A stretch of DNA of 64,000 nt from Phycisphaeraceae bacterium. Its GTDB lineage: Bacteria > Planctomycetota > Phycisphaerae > Phycisphaerales > Phycisphaeraceae. The stretch's first letter is position 1, and each line of letters opens with the position of its first letter. The position numbers and the translations under genes are program-made. The stretch is from NCBI GenBank assembly GCA_028284155.1, contig JANQSF010000130.1, positions 1 through 64,000 of the forward strand. Reading direction: 5' to 3'. Below the pieces are notes generated by a model that had not been told where the DNA came from, did no database searches, and worked only from the letters and a program-made list of their open reading frames with translations. Positions 1 to 9,009 of the stretch are shown piece by piece.

Positions 1-120
1 CTCTACTCGTCGCTCGGCGTGCCGAGCGACTTCGAAGATGCTCAGTTCCGACGGATGCTGGTCAACGCGATCTTCTGGACGACGAAGCGTGATGCCAAGG
101 ACTTCGCTCACGCCGAGTGA
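1..120 (+). CDS. C-terminal end of a ThuA-like domain protein (partial)
   Basis: The frame starting at base 1 is open and ends at a TGA at 118-120, giving 39 residues that continue from outside the window. The tail contains SLGVPSDFEDAQFRRMLVNA followed by IFWTTKR. This resembles the C-terminus of ThuA-like (trehalose-utilisation, glutamine-amidotransferase fold) proteins, where a short segment of the type DF-xx-xx-FRRLLVNA-xxWA closes the domain. Such proteins are common in planctomycetes, often exported or fused to heme-binding modules. The function of this one cannot be judged from 39 residues. It converges on nadB, which ends 15 bases further on. Confidence 0.6.
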   Translation, partial: LYSSLGVPSDFEDAQFRRMLVNAIFWTTKRDAKDFAHAE

Positions 121-135
121 TCGCCCCGCCGACTG

Positions 136-1803
136 TTACGCGGCGGCCTCCGGCGGCTGCTTGCTGACGGGTACGGTGACAGGCTCCGGCGCGCCGCGTC
201 GCCAGACTTCGTGGCAATGAAACGCGTCGCGTGGCTCGGGCTGATCCTCACGGTAGTGCGTCCCGCGACTTTCCGCCCGCCACTGTGCGGCGCGGGCGAT
301 CAGCGCGCCGACAAGCAGCATATTCTGCGCTTCCCAGCCGGCACGTTCGTCGAAGATCTTGTCCAACGTGTAGCGCGCCCAGAAGTCGATCGATTCAGAT
401 ACCTCAGCCAACCGGTTGCCGTCGCGACGGATCCCGACGTGCCGCCACATGACGCTGCGCAGGCTGGACCGCACGTCGTCCAAATCGAGTTCGAGCCGAT
501 CCGACAGCGGGATGTCGGACACGACCTTCACCGGCGCGGGCGTGCCGTCGGCAGACATTTCAGCGCACGCCTCCCCCGCCGCTCTGCCGAATACAAGGCC
601 TTCTAATAGACTGTTAGATGCAAGGCGGTTTGCGCCGTGAAGGCCCGTGCAGGTCGCCTCGCCGCAGGCGTACAGCCCCGCTACATTCGTTCGGCCGGCG
701 GAGTCCGTCCGGACGCCCCCCACCATGTAATGCGCCGACGGATGAACGGGGATCGGATCGACGCCCGGATCGATCTCGAACCCACTGAGGACCTGGGCGA
801 TGTGCGGGAACCGCTCGGCGAACCGGCCCGAACCAAGATGTCTGCAATCGAGGTAGACGTGCGTCGCGTCGCTCTTGGCCAACTGGTTCAGGATCGCCCG
901 CGAAACCACGTCGCGTGGGGCGAGCTCAGCCATCTCGTGGTATTCGGGCATGAACCGCACACCGTCGCGGTCAATCAGGTGCGCCCCCTCGCCGCGCACA
1001 GCTTCCGTGATTAGCGAGCGCGCAGCGCCGGCGACGTAGAGCGTGGTCGGGTGGAACTGCACAAATGCCATGTCGGCCAATTCCGCGCCGGCCCGGTATG
1101 CCATGGCGACGCCGTCACCGGTCGCGGACGACGGGTTCGTCGATTCGCGATAGACCTGCCCACAACCACCGGTCGCGAGAATGACCGCCCGCGCCCAGAT
1201 CACTTGAAGCCCGTACTTGGGGTGATGCGTCACCGCGCCCACGCAGCGCGGCGACGAACCGTCCACCGTGATCAGGTCGAGCACGAAGCACTGCTCGAAG
1301 ACCCGCACGCGGTCGAGGCTGCGCACGTGCGCGTCGAGCGTGCCCATGAGCGCACGCCCCGTCGCGTCGCCGTCGGCGTGCAGGATGCGCGACCGGGTGT
1401 GACCGCCCTCCCTGCCAAGCGAAAGCGCGTCGCCGTTGGTGTGATCGAACGGCATGCCCCATCCGATCAGCTCGTCGATGCAACCCGGCCCGGCTTCGAC
1501 CGTCCGCCGAACGACGTCGGGGTCGCACAGGTCGCCGCCCGCACTCAGCGTGTCCTGAATGTGGGCGTCGAACGAGTCCGCCCCGTCCACCACGGCCGCG
1601 ATACCGCCCTGGGCCCAGAAGGTGTTCGAGTGCTTGATGCCGCCCTTGAGCGCGACAATGACCTCGCTGTGCTCAGACGCCGCGATGGCGGCGCGATAAC
1701 CCGCGACCCCCCCACCGATGACGAGGACGTCTGTAAAGATCTGCGAGAGCAGCGTGGCCCGAAACGGGATCAGGTAGCGACGTTGTTCAAGAACCGGATG
1801 CAT
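136..1803 (-). CDS. nadB: L-aspartate oxidase
   Basis: L-aspartate oxidase oxidises L-aspartate to iminoaspartate with FAD, the first step of de novo NAD synthesis. The 555-residue protein has the N-terminal dinucleotide-binding motif VIGGGVAGYRAAIAA near residue 28. The family signatures REGGHTRSRILHADGDATG and QFHPTTLY follow, and near residue 360 comes HYMVGGV, then the FAD-contacting ACGEATCTGLHGANRLASNS. The C-terminal helical domain characteristic of the succinate dehydrogenase flavoprotein/NadB superfamily is present. NadB is preferred over SdhA because the protein stands alone, with no sdhB or sdhC nearby, and has NadB length. The start is an ATG at 1803; no strong ribosome site is visible. 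It lies 24 bases after a lipoprotein gene on the same strand. nadA and nadC are not in the window. Confidence 0.93.
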   Translation of the reverse strand: MHPVLEQRRYLIPFRATLLSQIFTDVLVIGGGVAGYRAAIAASEHSEVIVALKGGIKHSNTFWAQGGIAAVVDGADSFDAHIQDTLSAGGDLCDPDVVRRTVEAGPGCIDELIGWGMPFDHTNGDALSLGREGGHTRSRILHADGDATGRALMGTLDAHVRSLDRVRVFEQCFVLDLITVDGSSPRCVGAVTHHPKYGLQVIWARAVILATGGCGQVYRESTNPSSATGDGVAMAYRAGAELADMAFVQFHPTTLYVAGAARSLITEAVRGEGAHLIDRDGVRFMPEYHEMAELAPRDVVSRAILNQLAKSDATHVYLDCRHLGSGRFAERFPHIAQVLSGFEIDPGVDPIPVHPSAHYMVGGVRTDSAGRTNVAGLYACGEATCTGLHGANRLASNSLLEGLVFGRAAGEACAEMSADGTPAPVKVVSDIPLSDRLELDLDDVRSSLRSVMWRHVGIRRDGNRLAEVSESIDFWARYTLDKIFDERAGWEAQNMLLVGALIARAAQWRAESRGTHYREDQPEPRDAFHCHEVWRRGAPEPVTVPVSKQPPEAAA

Positions 1804-1827
1804 GACAAAAGGCGAAGCCCGTCGGCT

Positions 1828-2325
1828 TCACGACCCTTCCTGCCCGAGTTTGCCCGCCAGCGTGAAACCGACAGCCGGCGGCGGGATGCCGGACTCGACG
1901 GCCAGGTTCGGCAACTCGCCCGGCAGGAGATATCGCACCAGCCCGTTGACGCTGTAAGCCGCGCCGGTCAGGTCCCGCCCCCGGGTGGGCACGGCCGCGG
2001 CGACACGGATCGATTGCGTCCCCCGTGCCGGGATCGTTCGGTTGACCGTGTCGACAAACGAGAATCGGGAGCCGCCTTCAATCGATACTTCATAGTCGGT
2101 CACCAGGAGCGGCAAGGCGACTTCGTTTGGATTCGACAACTCGATCGTGAACTCGAGACGTGCGCCTTCCTCCGTCTGTTCAACGATGTCAACGGTACGG
2201 ACGCGCGCCGTGGGTTGGCTCATGCGCGTCCAGTCCATGTCGATGCTGGGCAGGCTGGAGGCGTCGCAACCCGCCAGCGCGACAAGGAGCGACAAGGTCA
2301 AAGTCTGGATGAGTGCCCGTTGCAT
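1828..2325 (-). CDS. Lipoprotein with LEA-14/WHy-like beta domain
   Basis: The protein is about 165 residues from the internal ATG at 2325. It opens with a lipoprotein signal peptide (MQRALIQTLTLSLLVALAGC), whose lipobox LAGC predicts lipidation at Cys20. The mature part has the pattern of LEA type 2 / WHy domains: EFTIELSNPNEVALPLLVTD, then IPARGTQSIRVAAAV, where NPN and the alternating hydrophobic strands are typical. Such lipoproteins are envelope proteins of unclear function. A longer frame to 2385 exists, but it would put 20 polar residues before the signal peptide, so the shorter start is preferred. It lies between cstA and nadB on the same strand. Confidence 0.75.
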   Translation of the reverse strand: MQRALIQTLTLSLLVALAGCDASSLPSIDMDWTRMSQPTARVRTVDIVEQTEEGARLEFTIELSNPNEVALPLLVTDYEVSIEGGSRFSFVDTVNRTIPARGTQSIRVAAAVPTRGRDLTGAAYSVNGLVRYLLPGELPNLAVESGIPPPAVGFTLAGKLGQEGS

Positions 2326-2400
2326 GTTGGTGGTCCCGCTTTTCTGGTGGTCGCGCAATGTGACATCATACGACGAGCGTGTCAACGCGGAGGCTGGGCG

Positions 2401-4659
2401 TCAGCAGTTCATGCCCGTTTCCGCGGCGGGCTGGGGCGCGTCGGCGCCGGGCAGTTGCGGCTCAAGCACGCCCTTGCTGCGAGGCCAAAGCGCGATCGCT
2501 TCGAGGATCATCCAGACCTCTAGTAGAAGGGTGGCGCCGGCGATGACGATGACTGCCCAATTCTTCTGATCCGCCCCAAGCCAAGCGGGATAATCTTCTG
2601 ATCCGATGAACAACTGGTACGCCATCGCCCAGCCGGGCATGACCAGCATGAACAGCACGGCCGGCACGATGAAGAAGATCGGCTTGTTGCGCCGCCAGAG
2701 GTAGAAAGTGATGACCAGGAACGACAGGCCGGCCAGGAGTTGATTTGTCGCGCCGAACAGGGGCCAGAGGATGAGCCCGCCGCCGCCGGCCGTGGTCAGG
2801 TCCCAGTCCTTGCCCGGCGCGGGGAGCGTCGCGATGGCGGCGGCGATCACGATGGCCACGATGGTCGCGACGTGCTTGTTGGTCAGCCAGGTGACGGGGT
2901 TGCCGGTCATGCGAGTCTGAGACGCGGCCGCGAGAACGAGCGGCGCATCGGTCTTGTCATTGGGACCACCCGAAAGGCCCTGCGAAACGGTCGCCGCCAA
3001 TTCCTGAATGACGTACCGCTGCAGTCGGCAGGCCGTGTCGAGCGTCGTCCCAGCAAATGAAGCGACCAGCACGCCCATCAACGCCAGAGCGACGCCGAGC
3101 GGGATGCCCAACGAGCGCAGGAAGTTGGCAGAGCCATCCACGAACGCGGCGACTTTCGGGCCGAGTCCTTTGGCGCTCTTCCAAGACTGATACCGCGTGG
3201 CCCACGCGCCCTTGGCCACAACCAGCGCGCCGAACTTGTCGTCGAGCTTTGATGCCTCGCTGTTGTACTGAATGACCAACGCGTTGGAGTCGTCGGTGAT
3301 GGTCCCCTGTCCCTCAGTCGCCCAAGGGGTCAGCCCAGCGGTGAGGTCATCTTTGTTCAAGACAACGGCCTTGCCTTCGATCGGCGCACCGTGTTCGAGC
3401 AGGCGATAGCCGGCTTCGGTCGCAACGAGGGTGCGCGGCTGACTCTGCGCGTTGTGAAACACGACGGCGCGATACCCATCGAGTTTCCCACCCGCTTCCG
3501 TCACGACCTGCGCGGCCTGGTCGTCAGCCGCCGAGACGGACCCGAGTTTCAACGGAGCGCCCATGCCCAACCCCGCGACGCACGCGCAGATGACCAGCGT
3601 CGCCAGGAAACCCTCGGTCAGCATGCTGCCGTAGCCGACGAAGCGTGCGTCCGTCTCCTTCTCGATCTGTTTGCTGCTCGTCCCGCTGGAGACCAGGCAG
3701 TGGAATCCGCTGATCGCGCCGCACGCGATCGTGATGAATAGGAACGGGAAGATCAAGGGCGCATCAGCCGGGCTGAAGTCAAACGTCGGCGCGACGATGC
3801 TCAACTGGGTCTTTTCTCCCCCCGCCGCGTTGGGCGCGCCGCCCATCGTGCCGGCTACGGCCAATCCGATGACGATCAACGCCAACGCCGAAATGAGTTG
3901 CAACGAGTTGATGTAGTCGCGCGGTTGCAGCAATGACCAAACCGGCAGGACCGACGCGAAGTAAGAATAGAGCAAGAGGATGCCGACCCAGACAATGATC
4001 GGCCAACTCGCCATCTCGGCGTTGATCGTGCCGAGGATCCCGACATCGCCCCAGATGACGGTCGCGTACATGATCGCCAGGGCGATGATCGATGGCACAA
4101 GAATGTTCACACCCTTGCGGTGCAGCATCAGGCCGATCGCCAGCGCGATTGGGATCTGCACGACGCACGGGAAGATCGCGGCCGGGTACTGCTTGAACAC
4201 GACAGCAATGACGAGCCCAAAGATCGCCAGAACGATCGTTAAAGCCATAACGAGGACGACCAGGAACAGCAGGCGAACACGCTTGTTCAACACGCGGCCG
4301 GCGATGTCGCCAACACTCTGCCCGTTGTTGCGGATGCTCACCACCAGCGCGCCGAAGTCATGCACGGCGCCAATGAAGATTGATCCGAAAACGACCCATA
4401 GCAGGGCCGGCACCCAGCCCCACATGACCGCAATCGCCGGGCCGACAATCGGCCCTGTCCCGGCGATCGACGTGAAGTGGTGGCCGAAGACGATCGGCTT
4501 CTTCGTCGGGCAGTAGTCCACATCGTCACGTAGGCGATGCGACGGGCAGACAAAGTCGGCCGCGAGATTGAAGACCTTGCGTCCCAGCCATTTGCCGTAG
4601 GTGTGATAGGCGATCAGAAAAGCGACGCCGGCACCAAGTGCGATCAGAAGAGTCTGCAT
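2401..4659 (-). CDS. cstA: CstA-family carbon starvation / peptide-pyruvate transporter
   Basis: This is an inner-membrane protein of the CstA family, which takes up peptides or pyruvate when carbon is scarce. From the ATG at 4659 it is about 752 residues with many hydrophobic segments. It carries the family signatures PIVFGHHFTSIAGTGPIVGP near residue 55, then GAVHDFGALVVSIR, and later ISGFHCLVSSGTSSKQIE. The frame extends to a GTG at 4689, but CstA proteins start close to the first membrane helix, which favours the ATG (MQTLLIALGAG). Between the segments ending GLGMGAPLKLG and SLGIPLGVALALMG lies a soluble stretch of about 130 residues that is longer than I expect from the Escherichia coli protein. 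It is probably a periplasmic or cytoplasmic loop. The gene may be transcribed together with the lipoprotein and nadB downstream. Confidence 0.9.
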   Translation of the reverse strand: MQTLLIALGAGVAFLIAYHTYGKWLGRKVFNLAADFVCPSHRLRDDVDYCPTKKPIVFGHHFTSIAGTGPIVGPAIAVMWGWVPALLWVVFGSIFIGAVHDFGALVVSIRNNGQSVGDIAGRVLNKRVRLLFLVVLVMALTIVLAIFGLVIAVVFKQYPAAIFPCVVQIPIALAIGLMLHRKGVNILVPSIIALAIMYATVIWGDVGILGTINAEMASWPIIVWVGILLLYSYFASVLPVWSLLQPRDYINSLQLISALALIVIGLAVAGTMGGAPNAAGGEKTQLSIVAPTFDFSPADAPLIFPFLFITIACGAISGFHCLVSSGTSSKQIEKETDARFVGYGSMLTEGFLATLVICACVAGLGMGAPLKLGSVSAADDQAAQVVTEAGGKLDGYRAVVFHNAQSQPRTLVATEAGYRLLEHGAPIEGKAVVLNKDDLTAGLTPWATEGQGTITDDSNALVIQYNSEASKLDDKFGALVVAKGAWATRYQSWKSAKGLGPKVAAFVDGSANFLRSLGIPLGVALALMGVLVASFAGTTLDTACRLQRYVIQELAATVSQGLSGGPNDKTDAPLVLAAASQTRMTGNPVTWLTNKHVATIVAIVIAAAIATLPAPGKDWDLTTAGGGGLILWPLFGATNQLLAGLSFLVITFYLWRRNKPIFFIVPAVLFMLVMPGWAMAYQLFIGSEDYPAWLGADQKNWAVIVIAGATLLLEVWMILEAIALWPRSKGVLEPQLPGADAPQPAAETGMNC

Positions 4660-4755
4660 GCGAGTCGTTTCCGTGTGGGATGCCGGCACAGCCGGCCCAT
4701 TCAGAAGCCAAGTATACCGTCAGCCGGCCCTTGCAATCAGTGCCAGAAAGCTCGT

Positions 4756-5475
4756 TCACCGCCGTGCCAGTAGACCCGATGAGCTGTTGCCATTCGATGC
4801 GGGTAGGCGACCCAACCGTCGCCCCACTTCTTGCCGCATCCGATCGATCGTCTCACGCAGGCTCGAAAGCGCATCCGCGGTCGGCAACGCCAGCAACGAC
4901 TCCGCAGAGATCGGTCGGCCGTACATAATGCCGATCCGTCCTGTCGGTTTCGGCTTCTTCGCATGGATCGGCCACGCGTCGTACGCGCCCTCGATAGCAA
5001 CGGGCACGATGACGGGACGGGCGCGCTTGATCAGCAGCATCGTGCCGGGCTTGAACTCATCGATCTCACCATCCGGCGTGCGCGAGCCTTCCGGGAAGAT
5101 CATCAGTCGTCGGCCGCGCTTCAAGGCGTCGATCGACTTGCGCATGGCTGACATGTCGCTCTCACCCTGGCGAACAGGGATCGCATTGAGTGAGTTGATC
5201 ATCCACGCGAAGAATGCGTTGTTGAACAACGTCGATCGCGCGATCGCATGAAACGGATGCGGCGCGAGCCCCGCACCGACGAGCATCGGGTCGAAGTACG
5301 ACTGGTGGTTTGACGCGAGTAAGACCGGGCCGGAACGCGGCACACGGTGTCTGCCCCATGACCGAAACCCGTAGCAGGTCGTCAGCCAAAGCCACGTCGG
5401 CGTGTAAAGCGTCAGGAACCACGCCCGTCGCGCCAATGAAAACGGTGTTTCTGTAACAGCTTCCGGCTGACTCAC
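4756..5475 (-). CDS. plsC: 1-acyl-sn-glycerol-3-phosphate acyltransferase (PlsC family)
   Basis: The protein acylates lysophosphatidic acid to phosphatidic acid at the inner membrane. The catalytic motif NHQSYFDP (NHxxxxD) and the substrate-binding motif FPEGSRTPDGE are both present, and an N-terminal hydrophobic helix contains LTLYTPTWLWLTTCYG. I place the start at the GTG at 5475, not the TTG at 5514. The GTG shares the sequence GTGA with the TGA stop of cmk, a classic four-base overlap, and is preceded by a run of seven G residues on the coding strand that can serve as ribosome site. This gives 239 residues, the usual PlsC length. A cmk-plsC order is common in bacteria, which supports translational coupling. 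Confidence 0.88.
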   Translation of the reverse strand: MSQPEAVTETPFSLARRAWFLTLYTPTWLWLTTCYGFRSWGRHRVPRSGPVLLASNHQSYFDPMLVGAGLAPHPFHAIARSTLFNNAFFAWMINSLNAIPVRQGESDMSAMRKSIDALKRGRRLMIFPEGSRTPDGEIDEFKPGTMLLIKRARPVIVPVAIEGAYDAWPIHAKKPKPTGRIGIMYGRPISAESLLALPTADALSSLRETIDRMRQEVGRRLGRLPASNGNSSSGLLARR

Positions 5476-6200
5476 GTCGCCCCCCCACTCGCGCCGCCCG
5501 CCGACCGGACACAACCTACCTCCGGGTCGACTTGTTGCCGGACATACTGTTCGCAGTAGTCCACAACCGCGTCGAGGGTCATGTTCGTCGTGTCGAGCTT
5601 GTGCGCGTCTTCCGGGCAGGTCAGCGGGCCGGTCTTGCGCGCCGCGTCGCGCTCGTCGCGCTGGACGAGCTGGTCGAGGATGTCGGCTTCATTCGCCTCT
5701 CGGCCCAGCGCCCGGAGTTGGTCAGCCCGCCGCCGGGCGCGGACGGGCGGCTCGGCGTCGAGGTAGAATTTGACGCAGGCGTTTGGGAACACAACCGAAC
5801 CCTGGTCACGCCCCTCCGTGACGAGCCGGGGGTGTGCCTCGCCGATGCGTTGCTGCGCGGCGACGAGCACCTTGCGGACCTCACCGATCGAGGCCAACGC
5901 ACTCACACGGCTAGTCACGTCCGTGTCGCGAAGCCGGTGATTGACATCACGGTCGTTGACATACAGCCGAGGCGGGTCCTGCGACCAGTCAAAGTGCAGG
6001 TGTGCATCCGCCGCCAGCGCCGCCGCCTGCGACGGCTCCGCTTCAGGGTCGACGCCCTGATCCACACACAACGCCGTCAACCCACGGTACATCGCCCCCG
6101 TATCGAGAAACTCAACGCCCAGCCGGGCCGCCAACTGTCTGGCGACAGTGGACTTACCCGAACCGGCCGGCCCGTCCATGGTGATGATCAGCCGTTGCAT
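5472..6200 (-). CDS. cmk: Cytidylate kinase
   Basis: Cytidylate kinase phosphorylates CMP and dCMP to the diphosphates in pyrimidine nucleotide synthesis. The P-loop GPAGSGKSTVARQLA lies near residue 10, followed by the CMP-binding region FLDTGAMYRGLTALC. The central TEGRDQGSVVFP segment and the C-terminal RDERDAARKTGPL and KLDTTNMTLD segments are those of bacterial CMP kinases. The start is the ATG at 6200; the frame reaches a GTG at 6290, but the 30 extra residues are Arg-rich and precede the P-loop region unnaturally. The 242 residues match the family. The stop overlaps the plsC start. Confidence 0.94.
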   Translation of the reverse strand: MQRLIITMDGPAGSGKSTVARQLAARLGVEFLDTGAMYRGLTALCVDQGVDPEAEPSQAAALAADAHLHFDWSQDPPRLYVNDRDVNHRLRDTDVTSRVSALASIGEVRKVLVAAQQRIGEAHPRLVTEGRDQGSVVFPNACVKFYLDAEPPVRARRRADQLRALGREANEADILDQLVQRDERDAARKTGPLTCPEDAHKLDTTNMTLDAVVDYCEQYVRQQVDPEVGCVRSAGGASGGAT

Positions 6201-6234
6201 CGCCGCTGAGTATAGCGGCCGTGCCGACAGTCGT

Positions 6235-7506
6235 TTACGGCGAAGCCGTCGCCAATGCCGGGTCGAGTTCACGCAACCAGCCGACCACACGATCCGGCTT
6301 GAGAATCAGGTAGTACAACCGCCCTTCCGCGGCCTGTCGGCCGGCCTGCCAACCGGCCCGATCACCGACCCCAAGATACAAGTCCGCTCGCCCAGCCGTA
6401 CGAATCGCGCCGCCGGTGTCCTGATCGACCATCAATTGCTCGAACGACCTTGCGGCCCCGCCGTTGAAGTCCGGCAATGTCGTTGTAATCAATGTCGGAC
6501 AGCCGCGCGGAAAGATGCGCTTGTCAGTCGCGACCGACCGCATCGGCGTCAGCTTCGCACCGAGCGAGCCGGCCGGCCAATCCGCGTGTGTGAACGACTG
6601 AAAGAACACGTAGCGGTCGTTCTGCGACGTGTAGAAGTCGAGTCGATCCGGGTGCTGCTGAAAGTGCCGTTGGATCGCCGGAAGGCTGATCCGGTCGCGC
6701 GGGATCGACCCGTCGTTCACCAACAGCTTGCCGATGCTCGTGTACTCCAGGCCGTTCGTGGCCGAGTAGCCGACGTGCATCGACGAACCGTCACGCATCC
6801 GAAGCCGGGCCGAGCCGTTGACGTGGATGATGTACCGATCAAGTTTGTCGCGCAGCCAGACCAATTCCCGACCTTGCAGACCAAGACGATCCGGGTAGGC
6901 CTCGATCTGTGCGCGAGTGGGGTACGGCTGGTATTGGTCACCCACACGTCGGCCGAGCACTTGCCCGGTATTTGGGTCAGTCATGAGGTCCGGCGGCTTC
7001 TGATAGAGCGGGTAGCGGTATTCAGCCGTCGGCGTGCGCGAGGCGTCGAAGATCGGCGAGTAATAGGCGGTGAACAGGACTCCGCCGTTACCGTCCCAGC
7101 CCACGCTCGTGTACATGTCGAAGTCACGCTCAATCGCGGCGGCGATCGAAACCGGCGCCCCACCCTTCGCGACGATCTGACGCAGCGCAAACACGCTGGC
7201 CCGGCCTTGCTCATGCGTGACATTCTCGACCGGGAAATGCTGCGTCGTCGATGGTTTGGCGAACCACGCGACACTGCGGTCCAACGCCTCGATGAGCGAG
7301 CCGTCCGCAGCCGAGAGCGCCCGCGTCAGGTCCGGCCATTCGCTGCGATCCAGCAGTCGCAACGCCGCCGAGCCCGGCGGCAAGGGGCGTGTGTAGTCGG
7401 GCTGAACCTGGGTGACCTTGGTCTGCTGCTGGCAGCCTGTCATCGCCGCCAAACCAAGTCCGGCCATCAGGATCGAGAGAAACGATACGGCAGCCTTGCA
7501 ATTCAT
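6235..7506 (-). CDS. mltA: Membrane-bound lytic murein transglycosylase A
   Basis: MltA cleaves peptidoglycan glycan strands and leaves 1,6-anhydromuramic ends. The 423-residue protein starts at the ATG at 7506, which has the ribosome site GGAAGGA eight bases upstream. A lipoprotein signal ends at MTGC, predicting lipidation near Cys24. The MltA domain spans the middle, with the segment LFTAYYSPIFDASRT and the core GSARLRMRDGSSMHVGYSA. The C-terminal 3D domain shows the acidic catalytic region VDQDTGGAIRTAGRADLYLG. It is divergent from the M50 protease gene, with about 60 bases for both promoters. Its presence argues for a peptidoglycan wall in this organism. Confidence 0.93.
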   Translation of the reverse strand: MNCKAAVSFLSILMAGLGLAAMTGCQQQTKVTQVQPDYTRPLPPGSAALRLLDRSEWPDLTRALSAADGSLIEALDRSVAWFAKPSTTQHFPVENVTHEQGRASVFALRQIVAKGGAPVSIAAAIERDFDMYTSVGWDGNGGVLFTAYYSPIFDASRTPTAEYRYPLYQKPPDLMTDPNTGQVLGRRVGDQYQPYPTRAQIEAYPDRLGLQGRELVWLRDKLDRYIIHVNGSARLRMRDGSSMHVGYSATNGLEYTSIGKLLVNDGSIPRDRISLPAIQRHFQQHPDRLDFYTSQNDRYVFFQSFTHADWPAGSLGAKLTPMRSVATDKRIFPRGCPTLITTTLPDFNGGAARSFEQLMVDQDTGGAIRTAGRADLYLGVGDRAGWQAGRQAAEGRLYYLILKPDRVVGWLRELDPALATASP

Positions 7507-7567
7507 TGGGAGTCCTTCCTGAGCGGAATGTAGCCTCAGTCTGAATCGGCCACGTTCAGTTGATAAC

Positions 7568-8263
7568 ATGAAAGCCATGAGCTGGTTCTTTCAGGATGCT
7601 TTCGACCCGGACAAGCAGTTCTTCTACGGGGCGTGGGTGCTGACGGTGATCATCAGCATTGTGCTGCACGAGTTGGCCCACGGCTGGGCGGCGATCCGAG
7701 TCGGCGACGACACACCGATCCGCATGAACCGGATTACCGGCAACCCGCTGGTTCACATGGGCCCGGTGTCGCTTGCGTTGGTCTTTCTGATGGGATTGGG
7801 CTGGGGTGCCATGCCGGTCGACCCGACGCGCTTCCGCGGCAAGTATGCCGAGGCATTCGTCGCGTTTGCCGGGCCGGCCATGAACCTCTGCCTGGCAATC
7901 CTGGCTTTGACCGCGCTGGGGCTGTGGCAGCGATTCGAGGTGGCCGAAGCTGTGACGACTGCCGCCGCATTCGACCAATCTGACATGGTGCAGAAAGGCA
8001 AGACATTCCTTTGGGTGTTCGGTTTGGTCAATATCCTCCTGGCGATGTTTAACCTCGCACCCGTCCCGCCGCTGGACGGTTCCACGATCCTGGCCAATTT
8101 CAACAGGGGCTATCGAGACTGGATCACGTCAAACGCTCATCTCGCCCCCGTCCTGTTCATGGGGTACTTCATCTTCATTGGCGCCCTCAACCAGTTCGAG
8201 CACAACCTGTGGTCGGTCTCTGCCCGGGCAGCGCAGGCATGGATTGAACTGTTTTGGACCTGA
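7568..8263 (+). CDS. Site-2 protease-like membrane metalloprotease, peptidase family M50
   Basis: This is a membrane zinc protease of the S2P/SpoIVFB-like M50 group. It shows the zinc motif HELAH in the first helix (residues about 34-38) and the second metal-ligand motif NLAPVPPLDG near residue 162, both embedded in hydrophobic segments. The segment FAGPAMNLCLAILAL lies between them, as in the family. With 231 residues it is a minimal member without PDZ or CBS domains. Its substrate is unknown; relatives cut membrane-bound anti-sigma or signalling proteins. Two ATG codons, at 7568 and 7577, are both possible. It is divergent from mltA and convergent with the TetR gene. Confidence 0.9.
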   Translation: MKAMSWFFQDAFDPDKQFFYGAWVLTVIISIVLHELAHGWAAIRVGDDTPIRMNRITGNPLVHMGPVSLALVFLMGLGWGAMPVDPTRFRGKYAEAFVAFAGPAMNLCLAILALTALGLWQRFEVAEAVTTAAAFDQSDMVQKGKTFLWVFGLVNILLAMFNLAPVPPLDGSTILANFNRGYRDWITSNAHLAPVLFMGYFIFIGALNQFEHNLWSVSARAAQAWIELFWT

Positions 8264-8288
8264 TGACAACGATCGCGTGCCAAGTCGG

Positions 8289-8924
8289 TCACGACGCGCG
8301 AGCCAGAAACTGCTCGACCAATCGCTCGACCTGAGGCCGGGCCAGCGCGGCCGCGTCGTTGCGGTCGTGCACGTGTCGCAGAATCAGCGCACCTTCGAAG
8401 AGCATCGTGAAAAGGTCGGCGAATGTCTCCGCGTCGGCTTCGGCCATCCCCGCGCCGACCGCCATGTCTCGAAACAGGTCGCGGTTGGCCTGCTTGTGGG
8501 ACGCGGCGGCCTGGTGGATCGGGTCAGCAGGGTTGGGGAATTCCGCGGCCGTGTTGATGAACATGCAACCCTTGTAGTCCGGAGCGTTGAACCAGATGTC
8601 CAGCACGTCGAACAGACCGACAAGTTGATCACGCGGATCGTCGCCGGCAATGTTGGCCACCGCACGTTTCCAGGCAGCCAACTCCCATGCGTCGCGCTTC
8701 TTGACCGCCGCGAGAATCAGGTCGTCTTTGCTCTCGAAGTGCTTGTAGAACGTCGTTTTCGTGACACCCACTTCAGCCAGCACCTGGTCGAGGCCAACGG
8801 CGTTGAATCCGTGCGTGTAGAACAACTCGATCGCCATATCGACGATGCGCTCCCGACCTTTCGCCGCCATCGGACACTCGCCGAGTAGTTCCGCGGCAGT
8901 TCTTGGGCGATTGGTTAACGGCAT
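8289..8924 (-). CDS. TetR/AcrR-family transcriptional regulator
   Basis: The 211-residue protein has a TetR-type helix-turn-helix near residues 20-65. It shows RERIVDMAIELFYTHGFNAV, then the recognition helix region VTKTTFYKHFESKDDLILAA, which fits the family very well. The C-terminal ligand domain resembles TetR_C proteins, with RDAWELAAWKRAV and NPADPIHQAA. The ligand and targets are unknown. Neither the ATG at 8924 nor the internal ATG at 8870 has a clear ribosome site; I keep the longer one. It is convergent with the M50 gene, and the next gene upstream on the same strand is ppdK, separated by a terminator. Confidence 0.88.
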   Translation of the reverse strand: MPLTNRPRTAAELLGECPMAAKGRERIVDMAIELFYTHGFNAVGLDQVLAEVGVTKTTFYKHFESKDDLILAAVKKRDAWELAAWKRAVANIAGDDPRDQLVGLFDVLDIWFNAPDYKGCMFINTAAEFPNPADPIHQAAASHKQANRDLFRDMAVGAGMAEADAETFADLFTMLFEGALILRHVHDRNDAAALARPQVERLVEQFLARAS

Positions 8925-9009
8925 GGTGGCATGATGATACAGCTAAAGGCCTACTACAGGTCAAACCTCGGAACGACGCCTTTTGCCAAGTAAGTGGTAC
9001 TGAGAAAGA

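Noticed and set aside
1814-1829. 6-bp hairpin over the lipoprotein stop and just before nadB
   Set aside because: The stem is short and lies within a likely operon; too weak to call a terminator or attenuator.
1051-2523. Long plus-strand frame of 490 codons opposite nadB and the lipoprotein gene
   Set aside because: It runs antisense to clear genes and is Arg/His/Val-rich with no domain; it is a by-product of high G+C codon use.
6148-7533. Plus-strand frame of 461 codons opposite mltA
   Set aside because: Antisense to an unambiguous mltA; composition is typical of a shadow frame.
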